Assembly: GCF_019665765.1 (NCBI RefSeq)
Contig: NZ_CP081150.1
Coordinates: 2,728,001 to 2,792,000 of the forward strand
From: Deefgea tanakiae
GTDB lineage: Bacteria; Pseudomonadota; Gammaproteobacteria; Burkholderiales; Chitinibacteraceae
Reading direction: 5' to 3'
Length of the DNA: 64,000 nucleotides
Positions 20,610 to 30,305 of the stretch are shown here, piece by piece. Position 1 is the stretch's first letter. Every line of letters starts with the position of its first letter. The notes beneath the pieces were generated by a model. It did not search any database. It saw nothing but the letters and a program-made list of their open reading frames with translations, and was not told where the DNA came from. The position numbers and the translations under genes are program-made.

Positions 20610-23423
20610 CTACCTCAAACCTGGATGATTCTTTTGCGGTTTGTCTAACCAGTAACCTTGTACTTGATCGACACCAAACTCAAGCAGCATATTAAAAATC
20701 GTTTCGCTTTCAACAAATTCGGCGATCGTGGTTTTGCCCATATCATGCGCAATACTCACCATGCCGCGCACAAAGATCTGGCTATCCCTATCGTTGGGTA
20801 AATCACGAATAAACAGCCCATCAATTTTTAGCACGTCGGCTTTCAATTGCTTCAAGTAGGCAAACGAAGCAAAGCCCACGCCAAAGTCATCCAAACACAC
20901 CACGCAACCGGTATCGCGCAAGGCATCAATAAAGCGTTGCGCATCAGATAAATCAGATACCGCCGAGGTCTCAGTCAACTCGACCAACAATCGTTTTGGG
21001 TTCACCTTGTAGTGAGCCAACAAGCCCGCAATAAACAAAGGCAACTCTGGTTCATCAAAAGAGCGTCCCGATACATTCACGGCAATCGACGGACAATCTG
21101 GATATTGCGCCAACAACTGAATAACTTCTCGAATCACCCAGCGATCGAGATCGACGATCTTGCCAGTTTTTTCCGCATGCGGAATAAACTGTCCTGGCAT
21201 AATAATGCCACCCGGACTATCAGCATCTTTCATCCGCACTAGCGCCTCTAAATGCGCGAGACTTTTATCTTCGGTGTGATAAATGCCCTGGTAATGCAGC
21301 TCAAACCCATCGTGTTCCAGCGCATCGATAATTCGCTCTTTCCACGAAAGGCGGCTTAATTCACTGCGCGTATGGTCAGACTCTGGACGATAAATCCGCC
21401 AAGTGCCTTTACCAGCGGCCTTCGCTTGATACATCGCCGTATCAGCATGTGCGACCAATTGATCGGGAGAACTGGCATGCAGTGGATACATCGCTACACC
21501 AACCGAGGTCGATGGCCGCATCGGGTGGTTGCCGGCGACAAACTGCATTTGCAGCACAGTTTGCACGATACGATCGGCTAGCTTACTCACTTCAAATTCA
21601 TCACATTCTGGCAACAGCACCGCAAACTCATCCCCCCCTAAACGGGCAAAGACTTCATGCAAACGCACCTGCTTACCCACTTCGCGGGCGATACTTTTCA
21701 GTAACTCATCGCCTACGGTATGGCCAAAACTATCATTCACCAGCTTGAATTCATCGAGGTCAAAAAACACCAAAGCCATCGTCGTTTGCCGACGATCAGC
21801 CTCTGATACCATGCGATGCAGCTCTTGCTGAAAGCGATGTCGATTAAATAAGCCGGTCAGCGCATCGCGCTCGGCCAAACTCACCATCCGCTCGGCAATT
21901 AAACGCTGCTGGGTTACGTCTTCATACACCCACATGCGGCCATTGGTTTCACCTTGCGGGTCGGTCACACGGTAGCAACTTTGCAACACCACTCGACTGT
22001 CATTGAGGGTAACTTCGCCAAAATCGACCCGCTCTTCGAGTGAGGCGAGCTCTTCCAAGTAATACGATAAAACATCACCCATCGCCGGGCGATTATCGGC
22101 CAATTGCAAAACCTGCCCGATCGGGCGGCCTATCATGATTTGCTGGGATGACAAGCCCCACATTTCACAAAATGCAGGGTTAAAAAATACAATCCGATTT
22201 TCATTATCAACAAAAAGCACACCAAAACGCATTGCAGCAAGCAAAGCCAACATTCGCGCGCGCTCTGACTCGGCATGTTGCAAATAGCTTTTGCCCAGCG
22301 ATTGAATTTGGCGTAATTCAATCACCGATTTTCGCAGGGCAAGACGCTCGTCTTTAATTTCGGAATTATCCCGAATACTCAGTCTTAAACCCTGATAGCT
22401 GTGGTTCACATCAAACATCGGCTGCCAACTCGCCGCAGCCCAAAACAAAGAACCATCGCGGCGCATCGCGCGAAATTCGTAGTCTTGCGCTGTGGATTGT
22501 TGCTCAATCGCTGCATGCAGCGTCTCTTCGACGCGCAAACGCTCTTCGGGCGTTGCGATGGTTAACGGAAAATCGGGCAATAACATGCATTCATTGACTG
22601 AATACGCCGTCAAGCGCGTAACAGCTGCGTTAACCCAGAGTAATTTCCCCTCTGGGCTTAGCAATAACTCAACACTAGTCGATGCATCGGCAATCGCTTG
22701 ATACTTTGTTTCACTTTGAGTGAGTGCCTGCACATGCGCTTTAATCGACAAAGCCATATCATTAAAACGTTGCGATATTTTTGCAATTTGGTCTGCACCC
22801 GCAGGTACCGTGATTGGCTCAAAAAAACCTGTCGCGGAGGCTTCTGTCGCCTGAATCATGCGCTCCAAATGCTTTGAAATCCACACTGCAGCATAAGTGA
22901 GGAGACTCGCTAGCAATAAAAAGCCTAGCAATAAAATCAATCCGCTTTGCCAAAGTAAACGCTCAAAACCCGAGCTCAAAACGTCGGTCAACACACCAAA
23001 ACGGATCTCACCTAAAGCCTCACCGCCCGAGTCTAAGCCCAGCCGAGCATGAATCAAACGCCCTGAGATTGGCGCGATGCTCATCCCCGATTCAATCACC
23101 GGCATGGGTTTGGAAACATCCCAACCGCGGGCGGCAATCACGCGTTGATTAGCATCGATTAAGACCAAATATTCAATGCCATCTGCTGCTTGCAGGCTAT
23201 CCAATAAATCAGCGGCTTTAACCCGATTACCTGCGACCATGGAAGGAATAAACGATGATTTTAAAAGCCGAGAAAGCGACTGAACATGCTGCTCATTTTC
23301 TTGCTGCACCATTTCAGACCAAATTCGCTGGGTATTGAAAACTAAAACGGCGAGCAAGATGACTTGCAGCACACTAAATGCCGCAATAAAGCGAGTACGC
23401 GGAGAGAAGGAAAATAAGGACAT
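20610..23423 (-). CDS. Membrane-bound PAS-GGDEF-EAL c-di-GMP enzyme
   Basis: A 937-residue signalling protein that makes and/or breaks cyclic di-GMP. It has a membrane segment at about residues 10-28, a periplasmic sensor region to about 160, a second membrane segment (LILLLGFLLLASLLTYAAVW), HAMP-like residues, then two PAS domains (about 240-350 and 395-505). The GGDEF domain has an intact GGDEF at about 596-600. The EAL domain has EALVRM at about 726, NVSGRSF, ELTET, CLDDFGVGF, LKIDG and AEFVES. Both catalytic sites therefore look intact. The last helix QVQGYWLDKP is complete. Its gene is single and convergent with rlpA. Confidence 0.93.
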   Translation of the reverse strand: MSLFSFSPRTRFIAAFSVLQVILLAVLVFNTQRIWSEMVQQENEQHVQSLSRLLKSSFIPSMVAGNRVKAADLLDSLQAADGIEYLVLIDANQRVIAARGWDVSKPMPVIESGMSIAPISGRLIHARLGLDSGGEALGEIRFGVLTDVLSSGFERLLWQSGLILLLGFLLLASLLTYAAVWISKHLERMIQATEASATGFFEPITVPAGADQIAKISQRFNDMALSIKAHVQALTQSETKYQAIADASTSVELLLSPEGKLLWVNAAVTRLTAYSVNECMLLPDFPLTIATPEERLRVEETLHAAIEQQSTAQDYEFRAMRRDGSLFWAAASWQPMFDVNHSYQGLRLSIRDNSEIKDERLALRKSVIELRQIQSLGKSYLQHAESERARMLALLAAMRFGVLFVDNENRIVFFNPAFCEMWGLSSQQIMIGRPIGQVLQLADNRPAMGDVLSYYLEELASLEERVDFGEVTLNDSRVVLQSCYRVTDPQGETNGRMWVYEDVTQQRLIAERMVSLAERDALTGLFNRHRFQQELHRMVSEADRRQTTMALVFFDLDEFKLVNDSFGHTVGDELLKSIAREVGKQVRLHEVFARLGGDEFAVLLPECDEFEVSKLADRIVQTVLQMQFVAGNHPMRPSTSVGVAMYPLHASSPDQLVAHADTAMYQAKAAGKGTWRIYRPESDHTRSELSRLSWKERIIDALEHDGFELHYQGIYHTEDKSLAHLEALVRMKDADSPGGIIMPGQFIPHAEKTGKIVDLDRWVIREVIQLLAQYPDCPSIAVNVSGRSFDEPELPLFIAGLLAHYKVNPKRLLVELTETSAVSDLSDAQRFIDALRDTGCVVCLDDFGVGFASFAYLKQLKADVLKIDGLFIRDLPNDRDSQIFVRGMVSIAHDMGKTTIAEFVESETIFNMLLEFGVDQVQGYWLDKPQKNHPGLR

Positions 23424-23472
23424 TTTCGCAGCTTACTATCTCTTAAAATCCAGCATGGAAAAAATATGCAGG

Positions 23473-23493
23473 CTGTCGCACTAAATGCGACAG
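23473..23493 (-). terminator. Hairpin after argA
   Basis: CTGTCGCA (23473-23480) pairs perfectly with TGCGACAG (23486-23493) around a 5-nt loop, just beyond the argA stop. The T-run on the minus strand is about 10 nt further on, so it is only a likely terminator. Confidence 0.45.
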
Positions 23494-23503
23494 GCACGTT
23501 CAA

Positions 23504-24814
23504 TTAGCGCTGTAATAGCTTAATAAATACTTTAGATCGCCGCTGATAGTTGTACATTTCTTTCTTCTCCATCGGCAACTCGTCTACCGATGCTTGCTTA
23601 AAACCACGCTCGACAAACCAATGACTGGTGCGGGTAGTGAGTGCGAATAACTTTTCGATACCTAAGCCTCGCGCCTGTTGCTCGACGTGGCGCAGCAGAT
23701 CAGCACCGCGATCTTCATCGCGATAATCGGGATGAATCACCAAGCAGGCAAGCTCGGCCATTTTGCTATTCGGGAAGGGGTGAATCGCGACGATACCGAT
23801 GGTTTTTCCGTCATGCTCGAGCACTGAATAGCGATGCACTTCGCGCTCCAACAATTCACGGCCGCGTTTGACTAACACGCCCTGTTCTTCGAGTGGCTCG
23901 ATCAACGCCAACATTCGGCCAATATCGTCGATCGTAGCTTGACGCAAGGTTTCCAGCGGCTCACGCGATACCATCGTGCCGATGCCATCGTGCGTGAATA
24001 GCTCCATCAACAAGCTACCGTCGACATCATTGCTAATCAAATGCGCCCGTTGAACACCATTCCTCACCGCGCGCACCGCACACGGCAAGTACAACGAAAC
24101 ATCGTCATTCGCATCGGGATGCTCGGCCAAAAACTGCTCGGCCTCTGAGGCGGTTAACTCAGTTTGCAACTCGCCCGCATCATTCACCACGCCCGATTGG
24201 CCAAACAAAAATAGCAATTTATCCGCTTTGAGTGCCGTCGCCGTCGTCGTTGCGACATCTTCGAGCGTTAAGTTGAAAATTTCACCGGTTGGCGAATAGC
24301 CAATCGTTGAAATCAGCACCAACTCGCCGTCATCCATGCGGTAATTAATCGCCGTCGTATCGACTTTGCGCACTTCGCCGGTGTATTGCAGATCGACGCC
24401 ATCGCGCACGCCCATCGGCTGTGCAGTGATAAAGTTGCCCGCAGAAACACGAATATCAGCGTTCGCCATCGGTGAATTAGGCAAACCCATCGACAACCAC
24501 GATTCAATCTCAACACGTACATGGCCCGCAGCTTGAATTACGCATTCCAGCGTCGGCAAATCGGTCACCCGAATGCCGTTAAGGTAGCGTCCTTCAATGC
24601 CGCGCTCTGCAATCCGCGCCTCAATTTGCGGCCGCGCGCCGTGTACCACAATCAAGCGCACGCCCAAACTAGTCAGCAAATTAATGTCGTGCGTCAGCGT
24701 GGCAAACTTGCCATCGCGTACCACTTCGCCACCGAGTGCAATAACAAACGTACGGCCACGAAAGGCATGAATATAAGGTGCTGCTTGGCGAAACCACTGA
24801 ACAAAATCTTGCAT
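23504..24814 (-). CDS. argA: N-acetylglutamate synthase
   Basis: Catalyses the first step of arginine biosynthesis, acetyl-CoA plus glutamate to N-acetylglutamate. The 436-residue protein has an amino-acid-kinase-like N-terminal domain (FRGRTFVIALGGEVVRDGKF, VHGARPQIEARIAERG), which binds the feedback inhibitor arginine. The C-terminal GNAT domain includes LACLVIHPDYRDEDRGADLLRHVEQQARGLGIEKLFALTTRTSHWFVERGF. The ATG at 24814 matches homologues (MQDFVQWFRQAAPYIHAFRG); an in-frame extension of 23 codons has no support. It stands alone between the GGDEF-EAL gene and the glycan operon. Confidence 0.95.
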   Translation of the reverse strand: MQDFVQWFRQAAPYIHAFRGRTFVIALGGEVVRDGKFATLTHDINLLTSLGVRLIVVHGARPQIEARIAERGIEGRYLNGIRVTDLPTLECVIQAAGHVRVEIESWLSMGLPNSPMANADIRVSAGNFITAQPMGVRDGVDLQYTGEVRKVDTTAINYRMDDGELVLISTIGYSPTGEIFNLTLEDVATTTATALKADKLLFLFGQSGVVNDAGELQTELTASEAEQFLAEHPDANDDVSLYLPCAVRAVRNGVQRAHLISNDVDGSLLMELFTHDGIGTMVSREPLETLRQATIDDIGRMLALIEPLEEQGVLVKRGRELLEREVHRYSVLEHDGKTIGIVAIHPFPNSKMAELACLVIHPDYRDEDRGADLLRHVEQQARGLGIEKLFALTTRTSHWFVERGFKQASVDELPMEKKEMYNYQRRSKVFIKLLQR

Positions 24815-24892
24815 TTCAATCGCCTCTAAGGCATCAACTCTAAAGGGTATATTGATGCAGCCTTTAACTAGCAAAAGCCACAAGTCAATACA

Positions 24893-26353
24893 TCAATATG
24901 CACCACGGCCACTGACGACGGTTTTAATCGTTTTGCAGACAATCGCAATGTCGTACCATAAATTCCAATTCTTTACGTACCAAGCATCGAGCGCTACCCG
25001 CTCAGCATAACTGGTGTCATTGCGGCCCGATACCTGCCATAAGCCCGTAAGCCCCGGCCGCGCTTCTAAATAAAAATCGACTTTATCGCCGTAGCGTTCC
25101 AGCTCTGCATTAATAATCGGCCGCGGTCCCACCAAGGACATTTCGCCGCAAATGACATTCCACAATTGCGGGATTTCATCCAAGCTGGTCTTGCGTAAAA
25201 ATGCGCCGATTTTAGTAATCCGTGGATCATTTTTTAGCTTGAAATCGGTATCCCATTCAGCGCGTGCTTGTGGGTCGCTCGCCAAGAGCTGCTCTAGCAC
25301 TTCTTGCGAATTGTGCACCATGGTGCGAAATTTCCAGCACTTAAACGGCACGCCATTCATACCAACGCGCACATGGCCAAAGAAAATAGCGCCAGGGCCA
25401 CCCTCTTGTTTAATTCGCCACATCACATAGGTCAGCAAGGGGCTGAGCGCCAGTAAGCCGCAAATCGCACCAAACAAATCAAACGCGCGCTTCAACCAAA
25501 TGAGTGGTTTTACCAGCAGATTATTGCGCACCCGAAGCAACAGCACTTCGTGACTGAAAAAGTGATGCGGCACCACCCCAAACAGCGGTAAACCGGCAAT
25601 CGGCGGAATAATGTGGATATCTTTGTAGCGCAGCGATAACTGCTCGATTTGATTTTCAAGCTGCCGCAATTCATCTTCATTGACCGCAATCACTACGTGC
25701 GGACGGCCATTCATTGCTAGCCATGCCAGCAATTCTTCACGCGGCAAACGCACGACCGGCAAGACGTCATCATTAATCAACAACTCCTCTGGCGCGTCTT
25801 GATCGACCGACAAAAAGGCTTGTACTTCAAAGCCCAATTGACGTTCACTGTGCATCGCACGGTAAGCTTCAACCGCATTCACTCCTGCGCCAATAATCAC
25901 CGTTGGTAACTGCCACAGTCGTTTTTTCAGCAAAAACTCACGCATCACGCCGCGAAAATACGGCAGCAGCACCAAGGCGATACCCCACGAAACCGGCCAT
26001 AAAAAACGCGAGACAGTAAACTTGCCCAGCAAGACCAACATGCCATTGAGCAAAGCAGCTAGCAGCAAGGCGCGCAGCACTTCGAGCAATTCATCCCAAA
26101 ATGGCAACCGTAAACTGTAATGACCGCGCCACCAGAAATTCATTACCGTAATCAGTGCCAAACCCAAAAACGCCAATCCCTGTTGCTGACCTTCCCACGC
26201 CCACCATAATTCAAAGCTGGCCGAAATTCGGTCATAACGAAAGATCCACAGCAGCAACATTGCAATGCCAAACGACAGCGCCAGCGCGGTAAAATCAGCC
26301 AAAGCCAACCAAGGTTTGGCGCCTTCAGCTTGTAAATGTTTCTCTTGTTTCAT
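24893..26353 (-). CDS. WbaP-like undecaprenyl-phosphate sugar phosphotransferase
   Basis: A polyprenyl-phosphate hexose-1-phosphate transferase, which starts a lipid-linked glycan by moving a sugar-1-phosphate from a nucleotide sugar to undecaprenyl phosphate. The 486-residue protein has four or five N-terminal membrane segments, a CoA-binding-like domain (LPTVIIGAGVNAVEAYRAM), then the catalytic domain. That domain has RAFDLFGAICGLLALSPLL, GMNGVPFKCWKFRTM, TKIGAFLRKTSLDEIPQLWNVICGEMSLVGPRP and PGLTGLWQVSGRND. The full-length organisation and tail (VVSGRGAY) match WbaP rather than the short PglC type. It is the last gene of the glycan operon. The sugar (galactose in classical WbaP) is not certain. 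Confidence 0.88.
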   Translation of the reverse strand: MKQEKHLQAEGAKPWLALADFTALALSFGIAMLLLWIFRYDRISASFELWWAWEGQQQGLAFLGLALITVMNFWWRGHYSLRLPFWDELLEVLRALLLAALLNGMLVLLGKFTVSRFLWPVSWGIALVLLPYFRGVMREFLLKKRLWQLPTVIIGAGVNAVEAYRAMHSERQLGFEVQAFLSVDQDAPEELLINDDVLPVVRLPREELLAWLAMNGRPHVVIAVNEDELRQLENQIEQLSLRYKDIHIIPPIAGLPLFGVVPHHFFSHEVLLLRVRNNLLVKPLIWLKRAFDLFGAICGLLALSPLLTYVMWRIKQEGGPGAIFFGHVRVGMNGVPFKCWKFRTMVHNSQEVLEQLLASDPQARAEWDTDFKLKNDPRITKIGAFLRKTSLDEIPQLWNVICGEMSLVGPRPIINAELERYGDKVDFYLEARPGLTGLWQVSGRNDTSYAERVALDAWYVKNWNLWYDIAIVCKTIKTVVSGRGAY

Positions 26354-26364
26354 TGCGTCTCGTT

Positions 26365-27480
26365 TTAATCGTTTTTAGCGGCAGGCGACACGCCATACGC
26401 CGCATATAAACTATCCATCATTTGATCTAAAGAATAAAAATCACGCGCAAAAGCTTGCGCTTGGCGCCCTAAGCTCGACCGCAAATCGGCGTCAGCGATT
26501 AAAGCTTTCAAGTGACCAACAAATTCATCCGGCGTTTGTGCCAAATAGCCATTTTCACCGTTTTTAACTAAATCACGATTACCAACCACATTGGTCGCCA
26601 CCACGGGCAAGCCTGCCGCCATTGCCTCAATCACCGCCACTGGCAAGCCTTCCCAGCGACTGGTTTGGATATAAATATCCAAGGTTGCCAACGCAGTTAG
26701 CGCAGCAGTGCGGTCACACCAACCCGACACAGCGACATTGGCCGCCTTCAGCGCCGCTTCACCGCTGTCATCACCGCCGCCAACCCAGACAAACTCAACC
26801 TTGTCCGCCGCCATTTTGCTGGCAATTTCGGCAAAAAACTCGGGATTGCGTGCCAAACACACACGGCCGACCGTACCAATACGAATTTTACGCTCGCTCG
26901 ACGCGTCATTCTGTGAGCAAGCTTCAGGTATCGCCGCCAAATCGACGGCATTATTTACGACGACGACATTACTCGATAAATGCGTGCGGATTTCTTCGCC
27001 TTCAGACGGCGAGCAGGCAATAAAAGTTACCGGCACACCAGCGAGAATTTTTTCGATGGCCAGAAAGACACTGTTTTTCAGTCGACCTTCGGCACGTTGT
27101 AAAAACGACAAACCATGCGGCGAGAAAAACCAGCGCGGCCCACCCGATTTCCCTGCCCAAGCCAAACTCACCAAACGCCCCACCGCCCCCGCTTTGCTTG
27201 AATGCAAATGCACCACATCCGGCGCGATGTCCCGAATCCATTTCATCAAGGCACGACCCGTACGAAAATCATTCAGCGGATGAATTGCGCGCTGCATCGG
27301 CAAATGAATGCATTGCACCGCATCGGCAAACAAAGCGCGCCAATTAGCCGGTGTTTCCTCGCGCACTGAGTGAATCACCGTCACTTGATGACCATCTTGT
27401 GACTGGCGATTGGCCATCGCCGACACCATCGACAGCGTGCCCGCGCCAAATGATTCCACTACATGGACAATGGCACTCAT
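26365..27480 (-). CDS. Glycosyltransferase, GT4 type
   Basis: A 371-residue GT-B fold transferase predicted to add a sugar to the lipid-linked glycan. The N-terminal domain begins IVHVVESFGAGTLSMVSAMANRQSQDGHQVTVIHS, and VVHLHSSKAGAVGRLVSL is the usual acceptor-side loop. The C-terminal domain carries RIGTVGRVCLARNPEFFAEIA and SRWEGLPVAVIEAMAAGLPVVATNVVGN, the E-x7-E nucleotide-sugar motif of retaining GT4 enzymes. It overlaps the upstream GT2 gene by 4 nt (ATGA) and is followed by the WbaP-like gene after 11 nt. The donor and linkage are unknown. Confidence 0.88.
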   Translation of the reverse strand: MSAIVHVVESFGAGTLSMVSAMANRQSQDGHQVTVIHSVREETPANWRALFADAVQCIHLPMQRAIHPLNDFRTGRALMKWIRDIAPDVVHLHSSKAGAVGRLVSLAWAGKSGGPRWFFSPHGLSFLQRAEGRLKNSVFLAIEKILAGVPVTFIACSPSEGEEIRTHLSSNVVVVNNAVDLAAIPEACSQNDASSERKIRIGTVGRVCLARNPEFFAEIASKMAADKVEFVWVGGGDDSGEAALKAANVAVSGWCDRTAALTALATLDIYIQTSRWEGLPVAVIEAMAAGLPVVATNVVGNRDLVKNGENGYLAQTPDEFVGHLKALIADADLRSSLGRQAQAFARDFYSLDQMMDSLYAAYGVSPAAKND

Positions 27481-28292
27481 GCTTTTTCCTTGCGCAATCT
27501 CGCTTTGATTTTAAACGCCAGCTCATACGGCATCGCCAGCAAACCCACGGTGCGTGCAATGCCCGCAATCGCCGCTGGGCTGCCGTCAAAATATTTACGC
27601 TGCAATTTCAGTCGCGACTGGAGTTGCGTTTTGCGTTTGCCCAGTGAAATCCCATTTGGGTCGAGTTCATACTTAATCAATACATCAGGTAAATTCGCCA
27701 CTTTGAACTGCCGCGCGAGTGCCCAGAACAGCGCATAATCTTCAGCTGCGGGCACATCCAACGGATACCCACCCAATGTATCCACCGCAAACAATTTAAA
27801 TATAACGCTTGGATGAATATACGCCGAGTTTTTTTTCATAAACTGAAGAATTTCAGCTTGGCGACATGGATGACGCAATACAAATTGTTCAACGCCATTT
27901 TGGTCAACAAAACTGGCAGCACCACCGAGCAATACCACCTCGGGGTGTTGCTCTAGAAACGACAATTGACGAGCGATACGGTCAGATACATTCTCATCAC
28001 CACAATCAAGCCGCGCAATCCATTCATAGCCACGCGATTTGGCCCACGCCAAACCCGCGTTCAACGCGCCTTCGATGCCCTTGTTTTGCGCTAAATTCAA
28101 CACACGCAAAGTGCCGCAACCTTGGTACGCGGCATTCGCCGTAGTCATGTCAATCGGCGCACGCACACTACCATCATCCACCACCAACACATCACACGGC
28201 TCATCCGCGCCGATACTCGCCAGCGATTTCACTAGCGCGGCAGGATTGTTGTAATGCGGAATAAGTAATAAAACAGAATGCGTTAATTCCAC
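27477..28292 (-). CDS. Glycosyltransferase, GT2 type, with altered DXD
   Basis: A 271-residue GT-A fold enzyme. It begins HSVLLLIPHYNNPAALVKSLASIG and has VLVVDDGS at about residues 35-42. The metal-binding motif reads DCGD (96-99) where its tandem paralogue has DCDD, so the second Asp of DXD is replaced by Gly through a GAT-to-GGT change. The rest is conserved: IHPSVIFK, AAEDYALFW. It overlaps the upstream paralogue by 10 nt and the downstream GT4 by 4 nt. It may have lower or different activity; this needs testing rather than assumption. Confidence 0.85.
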   Translation of the reverse strand: MELTHSVLLLIPHYNNPAALVKSLASIGADEPCDVLVVDDGSVRAPIDMTTANAAYQGCGTLRVLNLAQNKGIEGALNAGLAWAKSRGYEWIARLDCGDENVSDRIARQLSFLEQHPEVVLLGGAASFVDQNGVEQFVLRHPCRQAEILQFMKKNSAYIHPSVIFKLFAVDTLGGYPLDVPAAEDYALFWALARQFKVANLPDVLIKYELDPNGISLGKRKTQLQSRLKLQRKYFDGSPAAIAGIARTVGLLAMPYELAFKIKARLRKEKA

Positions 28293-29089
28293 GTGCCAAC
28301 TCCAAGCAGACGTTTAATTTTACGGGTGAATGAAACAGGTAGCGCGAAGGATGCTGCAGCTTTACCGATATTGAGTGCTGATCGCGGCCGCCAATCAAAA
28401 TAACGGGCTAGGATTTTGATTCGCATTGCTTGTTGCTGTCGACGGCGACTCATCGAAATACCGCTGTCGTTGTACTCACTTTTGGTCAAAACTTCGGCCA
28501 AATTTGCCGTTTGGTAGCGATCTACAAATTTCCAAAAATACGCAAAATCTTCCGCCGCCTTGCAATCCATCGGATACAGGCCGATTTCCTTCACGCCCGC
28601 AGTGCGAAACATCACGCTCGGATGCGTAAACGCATTGTCTTTATGCATCTGCCGCACGATCTCGGCATGTGTTTGTGGCTGATTCAACGTAAATCGGTCG
28701 CCCGACGCATCAAAAAAAGTCACCGCGCTGCCGAGTAAATAAACATCGGGGTATTGGTCTAGAAAGCTGATTTGGCGAGAGATACGATCCGATACACACA
28801 GATCATCGCAATCGAGCCGTGCAACGAACTCGTAACCCGCCGCGACAATCGCTTCCAGCCCTGTATTGAGCGCGTATTCGATGCCGCAATTGTGCGGCAA
28901 ATAATAAAACTTCAACTCGCCTTGCGCCCGCCATGCCGCGCGGCACAGGTCCTCATCCAGCAGCGCGCGCGTGCTGCCGTCATCGACAATCACCGCATCA
29001 ACGCACTCATCCACGCCCACTGACGCTAGCGAATCGGCTAAGCCTTGCGGATTATTAAAGTGGGGGATCAACAGCGCAGCGCGATTCAT
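28283..29089 (-). CDS. Glycosyltransferase, GT2 type (tandem paralogue)
   Basis: A 268-residue GT-A transferase closely related to the gene that follows it. It starts NRAALLIPHFNNPQGLADSLASVG, with VIVDDGSTRA and an intact DCDD motif at residues 93-96 for the metal and nucleotide-sugar. THPSVMFRTAG and AAEDFAYFWKF are the acceptor/catalytic region. The C-terminal basic helix (FTRKIKRLLGVG) may touch the membrane. A 112-bp gap separates it from the GT4 gene upstream, the only sizeable gap in the operon, so an internal promoter is possible. The sugar is unknown. Confidence 0.87.
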   Translation of the reverse strand: MNRAALLIPHFNNPQGLADSLASVGVDECVDAVIVDDGSTRALLDEDLCRAAWRAQGELKFYYLPHNCGIEYALNTGLEAIVAAGYEFVARLDCDDLCVSDRISRQISFLDQYPDVYLLGSAVTFFDASGDRFTLNQPQTHAEIVRQMHKDNAFTHPSVMFRTAGVKEIGLYPMDCKAAEDFAYFWKFVDRYQTANLAEVLTKSEYNDSGISMSRRRQQQAMRIKILARYFDWRPRSALNIGKAAASFALPVSFTRKIKRLLGVGTWN

Positions 29090-29201
29090 GCCAAGGCTTT
29101 ATGAGAAAGAATGCGTTATTTTAACGGGTTTTAGCGGCATTGCGCGTTTGCAGGCGTAACGAGATGTCTTAAATCAAGCGGTGCCCGACTCGGGGCAATC
29201 A

Positions 29202-30305
29202 TTACTCACTCAGCATTGTCACCCAACGCTCAATCAAAGCCGCTTGCGAATACTGCTCAGCGCGTTGCTTCAGCCAAGTGCTTAATTCTGCGGCGTGAGT
29301 TTGTTGTTGAATAATCAGCTGAGCCAACGCCTCGCCACTCGCCTCGTTCACTACAAACTCATCTCGGCGCTCGGCAAAGAGTTCATATACCCCACCTGCG
29401 TTTGTACTGGCAAGCAATACGCCCATTGGCATAGATTCCAATACTACTAAGGGGCAACCTTCAAAGCCAGACGTTAACAGCAATACATCCGCTTGGGCGA
29501 GGTATGCGCTGACGTTATCTTGCCGCCCGGCCAATGTGATCTGCATGCTCAAACCTTGCTTCGCCGCATCGTCAATCAGCCAACTTTCTAGCGGGCCATC
29601 GCCGACTACGGTGAGATGCGCAGCAACTTTATTGGCGTTGAGTGCAGCGAGCGTGTCGAGCCAAAGATGCGGCTGCTTTTCCTCCGCAATACGGCCAACA
29701 AACACCACCCGCAATGGCGAGCCTTCTGCGCGCGGCACTGCTGCTGGAATAATTTGCGCGGCATCGACGAAATTGGGCAGTACTTGCCACGTTGATTTCG
29801 GCTCACAATCCAACCAGCGAGCCATTGAATCTTTGGCGTGATTAGAAACAAACACCAATTCGTCCAAACGTCGATACACAAATTGGCACGCGGTGCGATG
29901 TACGGGGTTCATTTTGGCAAAAGCATCGAGTTCGAAAAACGGCCCATGCACCCAGCCAATCACCCGCTTTTTGAGCCCTAAAGTTGCCGCATACGCCATA
30001 TACAGCGGCAGCAAAAACGTCCCGGCGATAACGATGTCGTGCTCTGCCGCAATGCGGCGCGCGGCGCGCCAACCTGCCAACCACGTCCACGGTTTGAGTG
30101 GTTGCCATGCGCTAGACAAATCAACGACTTGCACTTGGCCAATCCGTGACGACCAAAGATTCCGATTTCCACCAAGCAGCACCAGCGTCACAGTAAAACC
30201 GCGCGCGGCAAGTGCTTCGCCGACCAAGACCGCGCAGCGCTCAACCCCACCTAAGCCTAAATCACGTAGAAAAATGGCAACTCGCTTTGAAGTTTTTGAA
30301 CTCAT
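29202..30305 (-). CDS. Glycosyltransferase, GT4 type
   Basis: A 367-residue GT-B transferase. It begins SKRVAIFLRDLGLGGVERCAVLVGEALAARG, the G-GG-ER loop typical of the family, and has VIGWVHGPFFELDAF. The C-terminal domain has LRVVFVGRIAEEKQPHLWLD, VVGDGPLESWLIDDAAKQ and LTSGFEGCPLVVLESMPMGVLLASTNAGG, with the E-x7-E motif. The ATG at 30305 shares bases with the upstream GT2 stop (TAATG), which fixes the start by translational coupling. A longer frame starting with TTG at 30332 would run inside the previous gene. Donor and acceptor are unknown. Confidence 0.88.
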   Translation of the reverse strand: MSSKTSKRVAIFLRDLGLGGVERCAVLVGEALAARGFTVTLVLLGGNRNLWSSRIGQVQVVDLSSAWQPLKPWTWLAGWRAARRIAAEHDIVIAGTFLLPLYMAYAATLGLKKRVIGWVHGPFFELDAFAKMNPVHRTACQFVYRRLDELVFVSNHAKDSMARWLDCEPKSTWQVLPNFVDAAQIIPAAVPRAEGSPLRVVFVGRIAEEKQPHLWLDTLAALNANKVAAHLTVVGDGPLESWLIDDAAKQGLSMQITLAGRQDNVSAYLAQADVLLLTSGFEGCPLVVLESMPMGVLLASTNAGGVYELFAERRDEFVVNEASGEALAQLIIQQQTHAAELSTWLKQRAEQYSQAALIERWVTMLSE

